Below are positions 38,187 through 47,670 of a DNA stretch of 64,000 bases, in pieces. The DNA is taken from the NCBI RefSeq assembly GCF_904846685.1, contig NZ_CAJHBQ010000004.1, forward strand, positions 186,001 to 250,000. The letters are read 5' to 3'. The DNA is from Psychrobacter submarinus (GTDB lineage: Bacteria; Pseudomonadota; Gammaproteobacteria; Pseudomonadales; Moraxellaceae). A program made the translations under genes and the position numbers. The first letter of the stretch is position 1, and the number at the start of each line of letters is the position of its first letter. Under the pieces are notes generated by a model. The model did no database searches, had not been told where the DNA came from, and was given only the letters and a program-made list of their open reading frames with translations.

Positions 38187-39869
38187 ATGCAAAAGATATT
38201 ACGGGTAATGATCATCATTGCGATGCTAATTACCGCTTATCTGCTGATTTTGGCATGGCGAGATGATTATGCTGATGCGCCAGCTGTAGAAACGACGCCG
38301 AACGCGGCGACTACAGTAGGAGGTGATATCCCCTCTACCACTGGCGCTGCAGGTGACATTCCGGCACAGACGATACCGGTTGACAATGGTCTTGCGACCA
38401 CTACTCCGGCGCAAGACACCAATCTTATCTCTGTGACCACCGATCGTTATGATCTCAAGATCAATCCTGAAGGCGGCGACATTGTTTATGCTGCACTAAA
38501 GCAATACGATGCGACGCTCGATAGCGATGAGCCTTTTGTGTTACTAGAGAATAATAGTAATCGTGTCTATGTTGCTCAGTCAGGCTTAATCGGTCCAAAC
38601 GGTATCGATACTGCTGATGGCCGAGCCAGTTATCGTTCTACAGCTGATAGCTATACGATGAAAGAGGGGCAACAGACCTTATCAGTACCGTTAACTTATC
38701 AACAAGATGGCGTCACGGTAACGAAAACGTATACTTTCACTCATGGCAAATATCCCATCGATGTTAGCTATCAGATTCAAAACAGATCAGAGCAGCCGTG
38801 GCAAGGGCAGATGTTTGCTCAGCTCAAACGTGATGATAGCAAAGATCCTGGAATGTCTGATAAAGGCGCGCTGAGTATGGCGACTTATCTAGGCGGTGCT
38901 TGGGGTACGCCGGATGATCCGTACAATAAGCTTAAGTTCAACAAGTTTAGTAATGATGAGCTCAATGTTGCTAGTGATGAGGGCTGGGTTGGTATCGTCC
39001 AGCATTACTTTGTATCGGCTTGGACACCGGATAACTTCACCGGTCAATTCTTCAGCCGCGAGACAGGTAACGACTATTTCATCGGTTTTAATAGTCAGCC
39101 TGTCAATATTGCTGCAAATAAGCAGCTAACTTTAGACGCCACTTTATATGCCGGTCCGAAAGTACAGTCTGAGCTCAAAGAAGTTGCGGTTGGTCTGAAT
39201 CAAACTGTCGATTATGGTTTATTGTGGCCGATATCGAAGATACTTTTTGCTATTCTTGATGGTATTCATAAAGTATTAGGCAACTGGGGTTGGTCTATTA
39301 TTGTACTGACTATCTTAGTGAAGATATCGCTGATGTGGTTCTCTAATAAGAGCTACTATTCAATGGCGAAGATGCGCTCGTTGGCACCGCGCTTAGCGGC
39401 TCTAAAAGAAGAGCATGGCGACGATCGGATGAAGATGTCGCAAGAGATGATGAGTATTTATAAGGAAGAGAAAGTCAATCCGATGGCGGGTTGCCTGCCG
39501 ATTTTGATGCAGATGCCTATCTTCTTAGCGCTATATTGGGTACTGGTTGAGAGTGTTGAGCTGCGTCACGCGCCGTGGATTTTATGGATTCAAGATTTAT
39601 CTGCAATGGATCCTTGGTTCATCTTACCGTTATTAATGGGCGTCTCGATGTACATCCAGCAGCAGTTAAATCCGCAGCCTGCTGATCCAATGCAAGCTAA
39701 GGTGATGAAGTTTTTACCCATTATCTTTACCGCCTTTATGTTGTTCTTCCCAGCGGGTCTAGTACTGTACTGGACAGTGAACAACTTGTTTAGTATGACG
39801 CAGCAATATATCGTCAATAAGAAAGTGGAAGAAGAACAAAAACGTCGTACCGTTAAGGTGCTAAGTTAA
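38187..39869 (+). CDS. yidC: Membrane protein insertase YidC
   Basis: A 560-residue inner-membrane insertase/chaperone. N-terminal helix (~5-23), a large periplasmic beta-sandwich (~60-340), then the conserved five-helix insertase core (GNWGWSIIVLTILVKISLMW, NPMAGCLPILMQMPIFLALYWVL, FFPAGLVLYWTVNNLFSMTQQ). The periplasmic N-region is Thr/Pro/Ala-rich. Complete, ending KRRTVKVLS. Lies in the usual rpmH-rnpA-yidD-yidC-mnmE order. Confidence 0.97.
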   Translation: MQKILRVMIIIAMLITAYLLILAWRDDYADAPAVETTPNAATTVGGDIPSTTGAAGDIPAQTIPVDNGLATTTPAQDTNLISVTTDRYDLKINPEGGDIVYAALKQYDATLDSDEPFVLLENNSNRVYVAQSGLIGPNGIDTADGRASYRSTADSYTMKEGQQTLSVPLTYQQDGVTVTKTYTFTHGKYPIDVSYQIQNRSEQPWQGQMFAQLKRDDSKDPGMSDKGALSMATYLGGAWGTPDDPYNKLKFNKFSNDELNVASDEGWVGIVQHYFVSAWTPDNFTGQFFSRETGNDYFIGFNSQPVNIAANKQLTLDATLYAGPKVQSELKEVAVGLNQTVDYGLLWPISKILFAILDGIHKVLGNWGWSIIVLTILVKISLMWFSNKSYYSMAKMRSLAPRLAALKEEHGDDRMKMSQEMMSIYKEEKVNPMAGCLPILMQMPIFLALYWVLVESVELRHAPWILWIQDLSAMDPWFILPLLMGVSMYIQQQLNPQPADPMQAKVMKFLPIIFTAFMLFFPAGLVLYWTVNNLFSMTQQYIVNKKVEEEQKRRTVKVLS

Positions 39870-39895
39870 TTAAGTTCTGATGATGTAGTCATCTA

Positions 39896-39923
39896 AAACC
39901 ATCGCTTAGGCGGTGGTTTTTTT
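39896..39923 (+). terminator. yidC terminator
   Basis: AAACCATCGC, loop TTAG, GCGGTGGTTTTTTT. It ends the rnpA-yidD-yidC block before mnmE. Confidence 0.85.
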
Positions 39924-40057
39924 ATAGCTGAGTTTATTATGATTGTTTACTAAGCAAAGCGAGAGTACCGAGACGGCCTATTTCAACTTTACTTTGTCAG
40001 TATTAGATAAGGCGTCTATAATAGAGGTTTTGGTTATTGAGAGTGGTTGTGAATGCT

Positions 40058-41476
40058 ATGCAAATGCCAGTAAAAGCTCAATCAGGGTTGACTACGATTG
40101 CGGCTATCGCTACGCCATTAGGGCGCGGCGGTGTCGGTATTATTCGTCTATCTGGAGCAAAAGCTTATGATATCGCTTGTCAATTAACCGGTAAAAGTAG
40201 TTTTACACCGCGTCTAGCGAGTTTTTGCCGCTTTTATCAGGCTGACGGTACTATCATCGATGAAGGCTTGGTCTTATATTTTAAAGCTCCGCACTCATTT
40301 ACGGGCGAAGATGTCATTGAGCTTCAAGGCCATGGCGGGGTAATACTACAGAGTCTGCTATTAGCTCGAGTGTTTGAGCTAGGCGCTAAGCAGGCGACGG
40401 CAGGAGAATTCTCTTACCGCGCTTTTGATAATGATAAGCTAGATTTGGTGCAAGCCGAAGCCATCGCTGACGCTATCGATGCTACTAGTGCTGCCGCTGC
40501 AAGCAGCGCTATTCGCTCATTGAGTGGTGAGTTTTCAGGTAAAATCAATCAGCTATTAGAGCAGCTTATTCACCTGCGTCTACACGTCGAGGCGGCGATA
40601 GACTTTCCTGATGAAGAGGACGTTGATTTCTTATCTGACGGTGTCATCCAAGACAAGCTTGAACAAACCCAAGCTCAAATACAGCAAGTACTAGCGACCG
40701 CTAAGCAAGGCCAAATGCTGCGAGATGGTATTCACGTAGTGTTAGCGGGCAGACCTAATGCCGGTAAATCAAGCCTGCTCAATCGCCTTGCTGGTCAAGA
40801 GCGCGCTATCGTCACCGAAGTCGCAGGCACTACGCGTGACACGCTAAGTGAGACTGTAGTACTTAATGGCTTAACCTTGCATTTGACTGATACTGCTGGT
40901 CTACGTGACACTGAAGATACGGTCGAGCGTATCGGTATTGAGCGTGCCCGTACGGCTATCATGCAAGCTGATATTTTGCTACTGGTCTATGATGTGACTC
41001 GTGATATTGAAGGCGAGAGCACGCCATTACAACTTGCAGAGCAACTGTTCGGCGAGTTACCAGAAGCTAAGCGTCTGTTGATTATTGCTAATAAAAGCGA
41101 CTTATTAGCGACGTCTAGCAGCGATAGGCTATTAACAGCTGCACAAATTAAGATGCAGGATAAAGGCTATGAGCAGATCGAGGTTTCATGTGAAACAGGT
41201 GCGGGTATCGAAGACTTAGTAGACGCGTTATGTGCTAAAGTGGGCTTTCATCCACCTGAGAATAGTCTTATCGCCCGTACTCGGCATCTAGACGCTTTAA
41301 GACGTACTGCTAGCTATTTATCAGAAGCTCATGAGCAACTAATAGTATTTAAGGCAGGAGAGTTAGTGGCTGAGAGCCTACGACAAGCACAAGGCAGCTT
41401 AGGTGAGATCACCGGTGAGTTTAGCGCCGATGATCTTTTGGGTAAGATATTCGGCAGCTTTTGTATTGGTAAATAA
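40058..41476 (+). CDS. mnmE: tRNA uridine-5-carboxymethylaminomethyl modification GTPase
   Basis: A 472-residue GTPase that with MnmG modifies U34 of tRNAs. N-terminal folate-binding domain begins [21 protein letters not shown]. The G domain has P-loop [32 protein letters not shown] and NKSD. The C-terminal motif FGSFCIGK with the catalytic Cys is intact. The frame is open upstream to a TTG, but ATG 40058 fits the family N-terminus. mnmG and the parAB genes often found nearby are not in this window. Confidence 0.96.
   Translation: MQMPVKAQSGLTTIAAIATPLGRGGVGIIRLSGAKAYDIACQLTGKSSFTPRLASFCRFYQADGTIIDEGLVLYFKAPHSFTGEDVIELQGHGGVILQSLLLARVFELGAKQATAGEFSYRAFDNDKLDLVQAEAIADAIDATSAAAASSAIRSLSGEFSGKINQLLEQLIHLRLHVEAAIDFPDEEDVDFLSDGVIQDKLEQTQAQIQQVLATAKQGQMLRDGIHVVLAGRPNAGKSSLLNRLAGQERAIVTEVAGTTRDTLSETVVLNGLTLHLTDTAGLRDTEDTVERIGIERARTAIMQADILLLVYDVTRDIEGESTPLQLAEQLFGELPEAKRLLIIANKSDLLATSSSDRLLTAAQIKMQDKGYEQIEVSCETGAGIEDLVDALCAKVGFHPPENSLIARTRHLDALRRTASYLSEAHEQLIVFKAGELVAESLRQAQGSLGEITGEFSADDLLGKIFGSFCIGK
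41183..41196. promoter_or_regulatory. parS-like variant in mnmE
   Basis: GTTTCATGTGAAAC within the mnmE coding sequence. Confidence 0.5.
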
Positions 41477-41603
41477 ATCCGCATGGGCAGATAAGTTAAC
41501 GTAACAACCATACCAGTAGCACACCATTATAATCATACTCTTTTGTGTGAAGTCGCTGTAGCTTTCAAGCAAATATAATGGCTAGAATTGGAGAGGATAA
41601 ATT

Positions 41604-42068
41604 ATGCATTGCCCTTATTGTAACGCCTCAGAGACCAAGGTGATGGACTCACGCTTAGCTGCAGAAGGGGCGCAGGTGCGTCGCCGTAGGCTCTGTAGTA
41701 GCTGTCAAGAGCGGTTTACTACCTTTGAGATGGTAGAAGTGGTGATGCCGCGTATTATCAAATCTAGTGGCAAAATAGAGCCCTATGACAATGAAAAACT
41801 ACGTCGCTCTATTTTATTGCCACTGCAGAAGCGTCCGATTACCACTGATGAGCAAGAGGCGATGATTAGCCGTATCGAAAAGCGCGTCAGACAGATGGGT
41901 GAGCGTGAAATCAGTAGTAAAGTGTTGGGCGAGATTATCATGAGTGAGCTAAAAGTTTTAGACGACGTCGCTTATGTGCGTTTCGCTAGTGTCTATCGTG
42001 ATTTTCAAGACATCGATGCTTTTCAGCAAGAACTGGCTAATATACGTCCTGCTGATAAAAACGATTAG
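41604..42068 (+). CDS. nrdR: Transcriptional repressor NrdR
   Basis: A 154-residue repressor of ribonucleotide reductase genes. A zinc ribbon (MHCPYCNASETKVMDSR ... RRRLCSSCQERFTTFE, four Cys) is followed by an ATP-cone (VMPRIIKSSGKIEPYDNEKLRRSI) that senses ATP/dATP. Full length. Precedes ribD as in many gammaproteobacteria (nrdR-ribD-ribE). Confidence 0.97.
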   Translation: MHCPYCNASETKVMDSRLAAEGAQVRRRRLCSSCQERFTTFEMVEVVMPRIIKSSGKIEPYDNEKLRRSILLPLQKRPITTDEQEAMISRIEKRVRQMGEREISSKVLGEIIMSELKVLDDVAYVRFASVYRDFQDIDAFQQELANIRPADKND

Positions 42069-42223
42069 TTAGCTGCTATTCTGTGACTGGCTTTACTATC
42101 AGCTTCATGTGCTTTATTTACGTGAAACACTTTTATAGGTTTAACAGCGTCATTATTTATTAACAAACTTATCAACAAGCTTGCCAATACCTTTACCCAC
42201 TCCAATCACACTAAGCTTTTATT

Positions 42224-43279
42224 ATGTCTATATCCGATCATGCGCAGCATGCCCAAGATAACTACTTTATGATGTTGGCTATTGAACAGGCTAAACAAGG
42301 ACTGTACACCACTAGGCCTAACCCTGCAGTAGGCTGCATTATAGTGCAGTCAAGGGAGATTGTTGGACAAGGCTTTCACCCAAAAGCTGGCGAGCCGCAT
42401 GCCGAAGTATTCGCCTTAAGAGCAGCAGGATCGCAGGCAAAAGCAGCAACTGCTTACGTCACTTTAGAGCCTTGTAGTCATACCGGGCTTACGCCGCCTT
42501 GTGCGCTTGCGTTGATAAATGCCGGACTCAAGCGTGTCGTCATCGCCGGTCTCGATCCCAATCCTCAAGTGGCGGGACGCGGAGTAGCACTGTTAGAGCA
42601 GGCAGGCATAGAGGTCACAATAGGCATATTAGAGGAGCAAGCAGAGCAGCTAAACCTTGGATTCTTAAAAGCGATGCGCACGCAACTGCCTTATGTCCGG
42701 CTAAAAATAGCGACGAGCTTAGATGGCCGTACTGCGATGGCAGATGGAGAGTCGAAATGGATAACGGGTGCTGCTGCTCGCGAAGACGTGCAAAGACTTA
42801 GAGCGCGAAGCGGCGCCATCATTACCGGTAGTCAAACTATCATCGCCGATAACCCGAAGCTCAATGTGCGCTCATCGCAGTTAGGAGTTGATATCGGGCA
42901 AGTTCCTCAGCCTTTAGTTGTCGTGCTCGATAGGCGTCAGCGCTTAATATATGCTGCTGACTCCGCTTATGAGTTATGTCAGCAGCAACAAACGCTATAT
43001 TGGCGCGAGGATGATCTACTGAATCTGCTTAAGCATTTAGTTAGCGAATATCAGTGCTACGAAGTGTTAGTAGAAGCAGGGGCTAGTGTGGCTGGTAGTT
43101 TTCTTAATCAGCGATTGGTCGATGAGTTAGTTGTTTATCAAGCTCCTTGTGTCTTAGGGTCGCAAGCACGAGCTATGGTTGAAGTGAACCCATTGTCCTT
43201 GGCTCAGCAGCTACGCTTTCAATATACTGAGTCTAAATTAGTTGGCAGCGACTTAAAGCTGACTTTACAACCTTTATAG
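42224..43279 (+). CDS. ribD: Bifunctional riboflavin deaminase/reductase
   Basis: A 351-residue enzyme for steps two and three of riboflavin synthesis. The deaminase domain has the zinc motifs HAEVFAL and PCSHTGLTPPCA. The reductase domain starts at about 150 (LPYVRLKIATSLDGRTAMADGESKWITG) with GSQTIIADNPKLNVR. Full length and in frame. The next pathway gene, ribE, is separated by an unusually long 382-base gap. Confidence 0.95.
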   Translation: MSISDHAQHAQDNYFMMLAIEQAKQGLYTTRPNPAVGCIIVQSREIVGQGFHPKAGEPHAEVFALRAAGSQAKAATAYVTLEPCSHTGLTPPCALALINAGLKRVVIAGLDPNPQVAGRGVALLEQAGIEVTIGILEEQAEQLNLGFLKAMRTQLPYVRLKIATSLDGRTAMADGESKWITGAAAREDVQRLRARSGAIITGSQTIIADNPKLNVRSSQLGVDIGQVPQPLVVVLDRRQRLIYAADSAYELCQQQQTLYWREDDLLNLLKHLVSEYQCYEVLVEAGASVAGSFLNQRLVDELVVYQAPCVLGSQARAMVEVNPLSLAQQLRFQYTESKLVGSDLKLTLQPL

Positions 43280-43321
43280 CAGCCCCTTAATAAGATGGGG
43301 ATAAATACTACCAGCCTCACT

Positions 43322-43335
43322 GTTTCACATGAAAC
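43322..43335. promoter_or_regulatory. parS-like variant (CACATG)
   Basis: GTTTCACATGAAAC, first of a group of three in the ribD-ribE gap. Confidence 0.45.
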
Positions 43336-43367
43336 TGATGTAAAGTGTGGATAACTTATGCTGGTTT

Positions 43368-43381
43368 GTTTCATATGAAAC
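43368..43381. promoter_or_regulatory. parS-like variant (CATATG)
   Basis: GTTTCATATGAAAC in the ribD-ribE gap. Confidence 0.4.
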
Positions 43382-43513
43382 ATTGTTTATTAAAAAATGA
43401 TCATTATTTTGAAAAAATACTAGCTAAATCAATTGGTTGAATACAACTAAAAACGGTTAGAAGTAAATTAAAAAACAGCGCCTTTATTGTGGATAACTTC
43501 TTAAATATGCTTA

Positions 43514-43527
43514 GTTTCACGTGAAAA
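43514..43527. promoter_or_regulatory. parS-like site, one end base off
   Basis: GTTTCACGTGAAAA in the ribD-ribE gap; perfect centre, last base A instead of C. Confidence 0.55.
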
Positions 43528-43661
43528 TAGCTGTAACCTTATTAAGTTATCCACAGCTTAGCCTTGTTATCCACAGTATTGAAAATGATATTATTTGCTC
43601 AATTAAGGATAACTAAGTCAGTTCTATTTAATGTCATAAACTTATAGAGAAAGAGGGTCAT

Positions 43662-44336
43662 ATGTTTACAGGAATTATCGAAAGTGTTGGTCATGTCAAA
43701 TCTATGCAACCTGTAGGTGGTGACATTCGCCTGACTATAGAGTCTGATGACTTAGACTTCAGTGATGTGAAATTAGGCGATTCTATAGCTTCGAACGGCA
43801 TTTGTCTGACAGTAGTCGCTATGGGCAGTAATTATTATTCGGTAGATGTTTCACGTGAAACTATCGCTCGTACCGCATTAGAGTCCCTAAAACCCGGTCA
43901 TATTGTCAATCTAGAAAAGGCTATGCTACCGACAACACGGTTCGGTGGTCATATTGTCGCAGGGCACGTGGATGGTGTTGGCGTCATTAGTAAAGTAGAA
44001 AAGGACGCGCGCTCCATCTACATTGAGATCGAGATTCCAAAGGAGCTGGCGCATTATACGGCAACCAAAGGCTCAATTACGGTAGATGGTATTAGCTTAA
44101 CCACTAATTTAGTCCGCGATAATATCGTCAGTTTAAACATCATTCCGCATACCGCACAAGTGACAAATATTGGCAAACATTGGCTGTTAGGGAATAAAGT
44201 AAACATCGAGGTCGATATCGTGGCACGCTATCTAGAGCGCTTAATAAACAAAGACAACCGCTCAGCGAATACTATCTCTAACCCGCAAACGGATATCACT
44301 GAGGCTTTTTTGGCAGATAATGGCTTTATGAAATAA
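43662..44336 (+). CDS. ribE: Riboflavin synthase alpha subunit
   Basis: A 224-residue enzyme that dismutates two lumazines into riboflavin. Two repeated lumazine-binding domains: MFTGIIESVGHVKSM ... NGICLTVV and TRFGGHIVAGHVDGVG ... VDGISLT. ATG follows AGAGGGTCAT. A perfect parS-like site lies inside at 43848. The 3' end overlaps the convergent kinase gene by 11 bases, so no terminator fits between them. Confidence 0.95.
   Translation: MFTGIIESVGHVKSMQPVGGDIRLTIESDDLDFSDVKLGDSIASNGICLTVVAMGSNYYSVDVSRETIARTALESLKPGHIVNLEKAMLPTTRFGGHIVAGHVDGVGVISKVEKDARSIYIEIEIPKELAHYTATKGSITVDGISLTTNLVRDNIVSLNIIPHTAQVTNIGKHWLLGNKVNIEVDIVARYLERLINKDNRSANTISNPQTDITEAFLADNGFMK
43848..43861. promoter_or_regulatory. 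parS-like site (perfect) in ribE
   Basis: GTTTCACGTGAAAC within the coding sequence (VSRETI codons). Confidence 0.7.
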
Positions 44337-47331
44337 ATCGTTGCAGTACGTCTTGGAGTTTGTCTCTTTGCACCGGCTTAGTCAAAAACTCGTTCATACC
44401 TACTTGTTGGCAGTTCACTCTATCCTCGGCGCTGTCATTAGCAGTTAAGGCGATAATAGCAATATCATCGCCTGCATCTCTGATAGCTTGGGTCGCTTCT
44501 AATCCATCCATCACCGGCATACGGCAGTCCATCAAAATAAGCGCAACCTCTTGACGATGCGTCTTTAATAAAGCGAGTGCCTGCTCACCGTTTTCTGCAA
44601 CCACACTGCGATAGTTGAGCTTAGATAAAAGCTTGCAAGTGACTTTTTGATTGATTGGATTGTCTTCTACGACTAGTATCAGCGGGGTAGTAGCCTTCCT
44701 TTCAGCAAGTGTTTGTTTAACCCTTTCAGCGTTAGCTTGTTGGTCTTTAGTTGCTAAATTTTCGCTGGCGGAATTTGTTTTCTCTATTTGTAATCCTGTT
44801 GGCGCTGGCTCTGATATTTGCGGCGCTGCTGACTGAGACTGAGACTGAGACTGAGACTGAGACTGAGACAAGCGTATCAGCTCAGAGAGCATTAAGGTAA
44901 TATTGATAGGTTTGTCTAAGAAGCCATCAAACTTTTCTAGCAACGCTGCAGGTATGCCGCGCTCGGGCTTCCTACTTAGCAGAATCTTGGTTGCAGTGCT
45001 ATTATTAATGATTGCATCTAGGGCATTGCTAGCATCAGACGATGCTTCAGATAAGGCATCAGGCAGTGTATCATCAGGGTCAGTGTCTGAGCGATCGTCG
45101 CCAGGTATATCCTCGATTGTCTTTGAAGAGGAGCGTCGCGTAGCATTATATTCTTCATAAAACTCATAATCTAACAAGAGTATAGGCATCAAGCTTGGCT
45201 CACTGGGCGTAAGCTCCTGCTCTAGATGAGCTAGCGTTGCTGCATTTAATTCGTTATAAACACTGATAGTCATCGACAAATAATCGCCGATACGCTGCAA
45301 GTAAGTCTCGCGTAGCGCTTGATCGACAACTGCGATTAGATGAATGCTAAGCAGGCTATGATGAAAATGATAGACCGGCTGATAAATAGGCGTATGACAA
45401 GGGATATACAGATCAAAAGTACTGCCGCATGCCGCTGCGCTCTCAACATCAATGAAACCACCAAGCAGCTGCGCAAAGCTTTTCGAGATAGCCAAACCTA
45501 ACCCGGTACCGCCAAACGTTTTTGTGATCTGGGGATTGGCTTGATTAAAATAGGCGAATAATTGCTGTTGCTCCGTCGCTGTCATGCCGATGCCCGTATC
45601 TTTAACCCTAAAACGAATCCACCCACAATCGCAATCCTGAGTACTAACGCGGCTACTAACACGAGTACTATCTTGAGTATGAGGCAAAGCGTTAGACGTA
45701 GACGTTTTAGACGCGGAGTCTGGCGCGCTGATAGCAGCGTTTGCGGTGCTGAGCTTATTCAACGGGGCTAGGTCAAGCTCAGCCACTTCTTGCGTCGTTA
45801 CCGCTTCTACAATGAGCGCCACATAACCACTATCGGTAAACTTAACGGCATTGTCCATAAGGTTCAATAGTATCTGGCATAGGCGCTGGCCATCGGTCGT
45901 GATATAGCGAGGACAATGAGGCTCAAAATAGTACAACATATCGATATCTCGACGACGGCTGTTGCCTATCATCAGATCGTTAACCTGCTGTCCAAGCTTA
46001 AAGATATCAGTAGATTCGTTAAGGATATCTACTTTTCCGGCCTCTATCTTGGCCATATCGAGCATATCATTCAGCATAGTCAGCATAGAGTGACTAGACT
46101 GAGTGAGAATGGCTAAAGTCTCGCGCTGCGCGGTGGTCAAACTGTCCTTGTCTACCATGTCTAATGTACTGATAATAGCGTTTAGCGGTGTACGTAGCTC
46201 ATGGCCGATGACAGATCTAAGCTCAGTAGATGATTTGGCTTGACTCTCAAGGGTGTGATTTTTTAGACGTAGATCTTCGCATTTCTTGACAAAGGAATTA
46301 ACATTATTCAGCAGCGCCGTAAATCCGCGAACTTGACCATGCGCGCCGAACCAAGGAGAGAGATGCAGCTGATAAGGCTGGTTGTTCTCTAGACCATAAA
46401 CCAGTAGTGTACGCGTGACGCGCTCAGCGCTAAGATCTAATAATAGTTGCTGCGTGGCTTTGTCACTACCTGTCAAAAAGTCGCTTAAACTATAACTGAC
46501 TTCATTTTGAAAAACGGTAGCAAAAACCTGCTCAAAACGCGGGTTAAAAAAACTGATTTGTCCTTGCCGGGTGATCGTAAACATAGGTAGCGGCGCGCCA
46601 TCCACCAAACGCTCCAAGCGGTGTCTTAGGGTGTTGATGCGCCGATGGTCAAGATGCAGCTGATACTTAATACGGCTAAGCGCATGCCCTAAGCGTAAAA
46701 ATTCAGAGGTAGTCTTCTCTAATGGAAAAGGTGCTGGGGTATAGGCTTCCTTAGCATCCTCACTTAGAGTGTCAGTATAAAGTAGCAGCTGCTGCCAGTT
46801 CGCTTGACGGCGAAGCATATAAAGTAGCGCTATTATAAAAAGTACAAGAGCGGCTATCAACGGTAGCCAATAGCGGTAAGATGTCCAGTTGACATCCGGT
46901 ATATGATGGCGCAACACAAGGTAGAGCTGATACCCTCCTTTAAGACTAATATCCGCTCTGAGCGTTTGGTTGTCTAGTTGATACAAGTTTTTTGCATTGA
47001 AGGTAGTCGCTGGAAAACTAACAGCAACAAGCGCAGTCTCATTTGGGCGCGTGTGATTATAGATATATGTCTGACCTGAGGGCAGCATAAAAATCAGCTG
47101 ATAACTGATGTCTTGGAAATAAGGCTTTTTTAGTATGTTTTCGACATCGTCATTGGTTATCGCTGCATGTTCAGTCACGTCATACTGCAAATTATTAAAA
47201 ATATCCAGACTACGTCTCTCGCTATGATGCCTAAGCTCCATATAAAGCGCTGCATAATACGAAGACAATAGGATCACTAAGGTCAAAGTATAAAAGAGCA
47301 GTAGGCGTTTTAGAGACTGAAAACGTTGCAT
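44326..47331 (-). CDS. Hybrid sensor histidine kinase/response regulator
   Basis: A 1001-residue inner-membrane kinase. Helices at ~9-31 and ~155-173 enclose a ~120-residue periplasmic sensor. A PAS-like domain (~245-345) precedes HisKA (VIGHELRTPLNAI, His377) and the HATPase (LLNLMDNAVKFTDSGYV, VKDTGIGMT, FGGTGLGLAIS). A Ser/Thr/Asp-rich linker with a degenerate receiver-like part follows, then a full receiver (LILVVEDNPINQKV, LILMDCRMPVMDG with the phospho-Asp). BarA-like architecture, but no Hpt domain and no HAMP seen. No partner regulator adjacent. The signal is unknown. Confidence 0.88.
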   Translation of the reverse strand: MQRFQSLKRLLLFYTLTLVILLSSYYAALYMELRHHSERRSLDIFNNLQYDVTEHAAITNDDVENILKKPYFQDISYQLIFMLPSGQTYIYNHTRPNETALVAVSFPATTFNAKNLYQLDNQTLRADISLKGGYQLYLVLRHHIPDVNWTSYRYWLPLIAALVLFIIALLYMLRRQANWQQLLLYTDTLSEDAKEAYTPAPFPLEKTTSEFLRLGHALSRIKYQLHLDHRRINTLRHRLERLVDGAPLPMFTITRQGQISFFNPRFEQVFATVFQNEVSYSLSDFLTGSDKATQQLLLDLSAERVTRTLLVYGLENNQPYQLHLSPWFGAHGQVRGFTALLNNVNSFVKKCEDLRLKNHTLESQAKSSTELRSVIGHELRTPLNAIISTLDMVDKDSLTTAQRETLAILTQSSHSMLTMLNDMLDMAKIEAGKVDILNESTDIFKLGQQVNDLMIGNSRRRDIDMLYYFEPHCPRYITTDGQRLCQILLNLMDNAVKFTDSGYVALIVEAVTTQEVAELDLAPLNKLSTANAAISAPDSASKTSTSNALPHTQDSTRVSSRVSTQDCDCGWIRFRVKDTGIGMTATEQQQLFAYFNQANPQITKTFGGTGLGLAISKSFAQLLGGFIDVESAAACGSTFDLYIPCHTPIYQPVYHFHHSLLSIHLIAVVDQALRETYLQRIGDYLSMTISVYNELNAATLAHLEQELTPSEPSLMPILLLDYEFYEEYNATRRSSSKTIEDIPGDDRSDTDPDDTLPDALSEASSDASNALDAIINNSTATKILLSRKPERGIPAALLEKFDGFLDKPINITLMLSELIRLSQSQSQSQSQSQSAAPQISEPAPTGLQIEKTNSASENLATKDQQANAERVKQTLAERKATTPLILVVEDNPINQKVTCKLLSKLNYRSVVAENGEQALALLKTHRQEVALILMDCRMPVMDGLEATQAIRDAGDDIAIIALTANDSAEDRVNCQQVGMNEFLTKPVQRDKLQDVLQRFIS
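44831..44869. repeat. Hexanucleotide microsatellite in the kinase linker
   Basis: Six and a half units of GACTGA, encoding a Ser-Gln run on the minus strand. Units of six keep the frame, so slippage changes linker length by two residues without knocking out the gene. Confidence 0.95.
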
Positions 47332-47670
47332 AAGATTATAATCCTATGCTTGCAAAGAAAGGCAAGCGGATACAGTGATCACTAGAGTCTGAGAGTTAGA
47401 GCGGGCTACAAATTTGCAGCATGTTTTTTGCGTTAAAACCTTAGGGTTATTATTTGCTATGCTAAGACCACTATTATAATAGCAAGAAATTTGTAGATAA
47501 CCTCATCTTAATCATCAGCATGACGCTCAAGGTGCTTAGTCCCTTGCTAACAGACATGGCACAAGCCCTCAAACTCACTTATAATATGACAAACTATAAT
47601 ATCATGTTTACCAGTAGCCGATAGTTAGGGCTTAGTACTGGCAAAAGCTATAAGAATTATAAGGAAAAGA
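47332..47670. other. Intergenic gap between divergent kinase and fmt genes
   Basis: 339 bases without a credible gene or hairpin terminator. AT-rich; it should carry the two divergent promoters. AAGGAAAAGA immediately before 47671 is the fmt ribosome-binding site. Confidence 0.6.

Larger units (their letters stand above)
43346..43575. other. Third DnaA-box cluster, ribD-ribE gap
   Basis: Four perfect boxes: TGTGGATAA at 43346-43354 and 43488-43496, TTATCCACA at 43547-43555 and 43567-43575. They are interleaved with parS-like sites at 43322, 43368 and 43514. The sequence between is AT-rich. The 382-base gap (43280-43661) contains no gene; the last ~80 bases should carry the ribE promoter. I see no conserved FMN-riboswitch pattern. 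Confidence 0.75.

Noticed and set aside
43280-43661. FMN riboswitch before ribE
   Set aside because: The conserved AGGGTGAA-type blocks were not found; the gap is dominated by DnaA and parS-like sites.
44326-47331. Naming the hybrid kinase BarA/GacS
   Set aside because: HAMP and Hpt domains of BarA/GacS are not visible, so a specific name is not justified.
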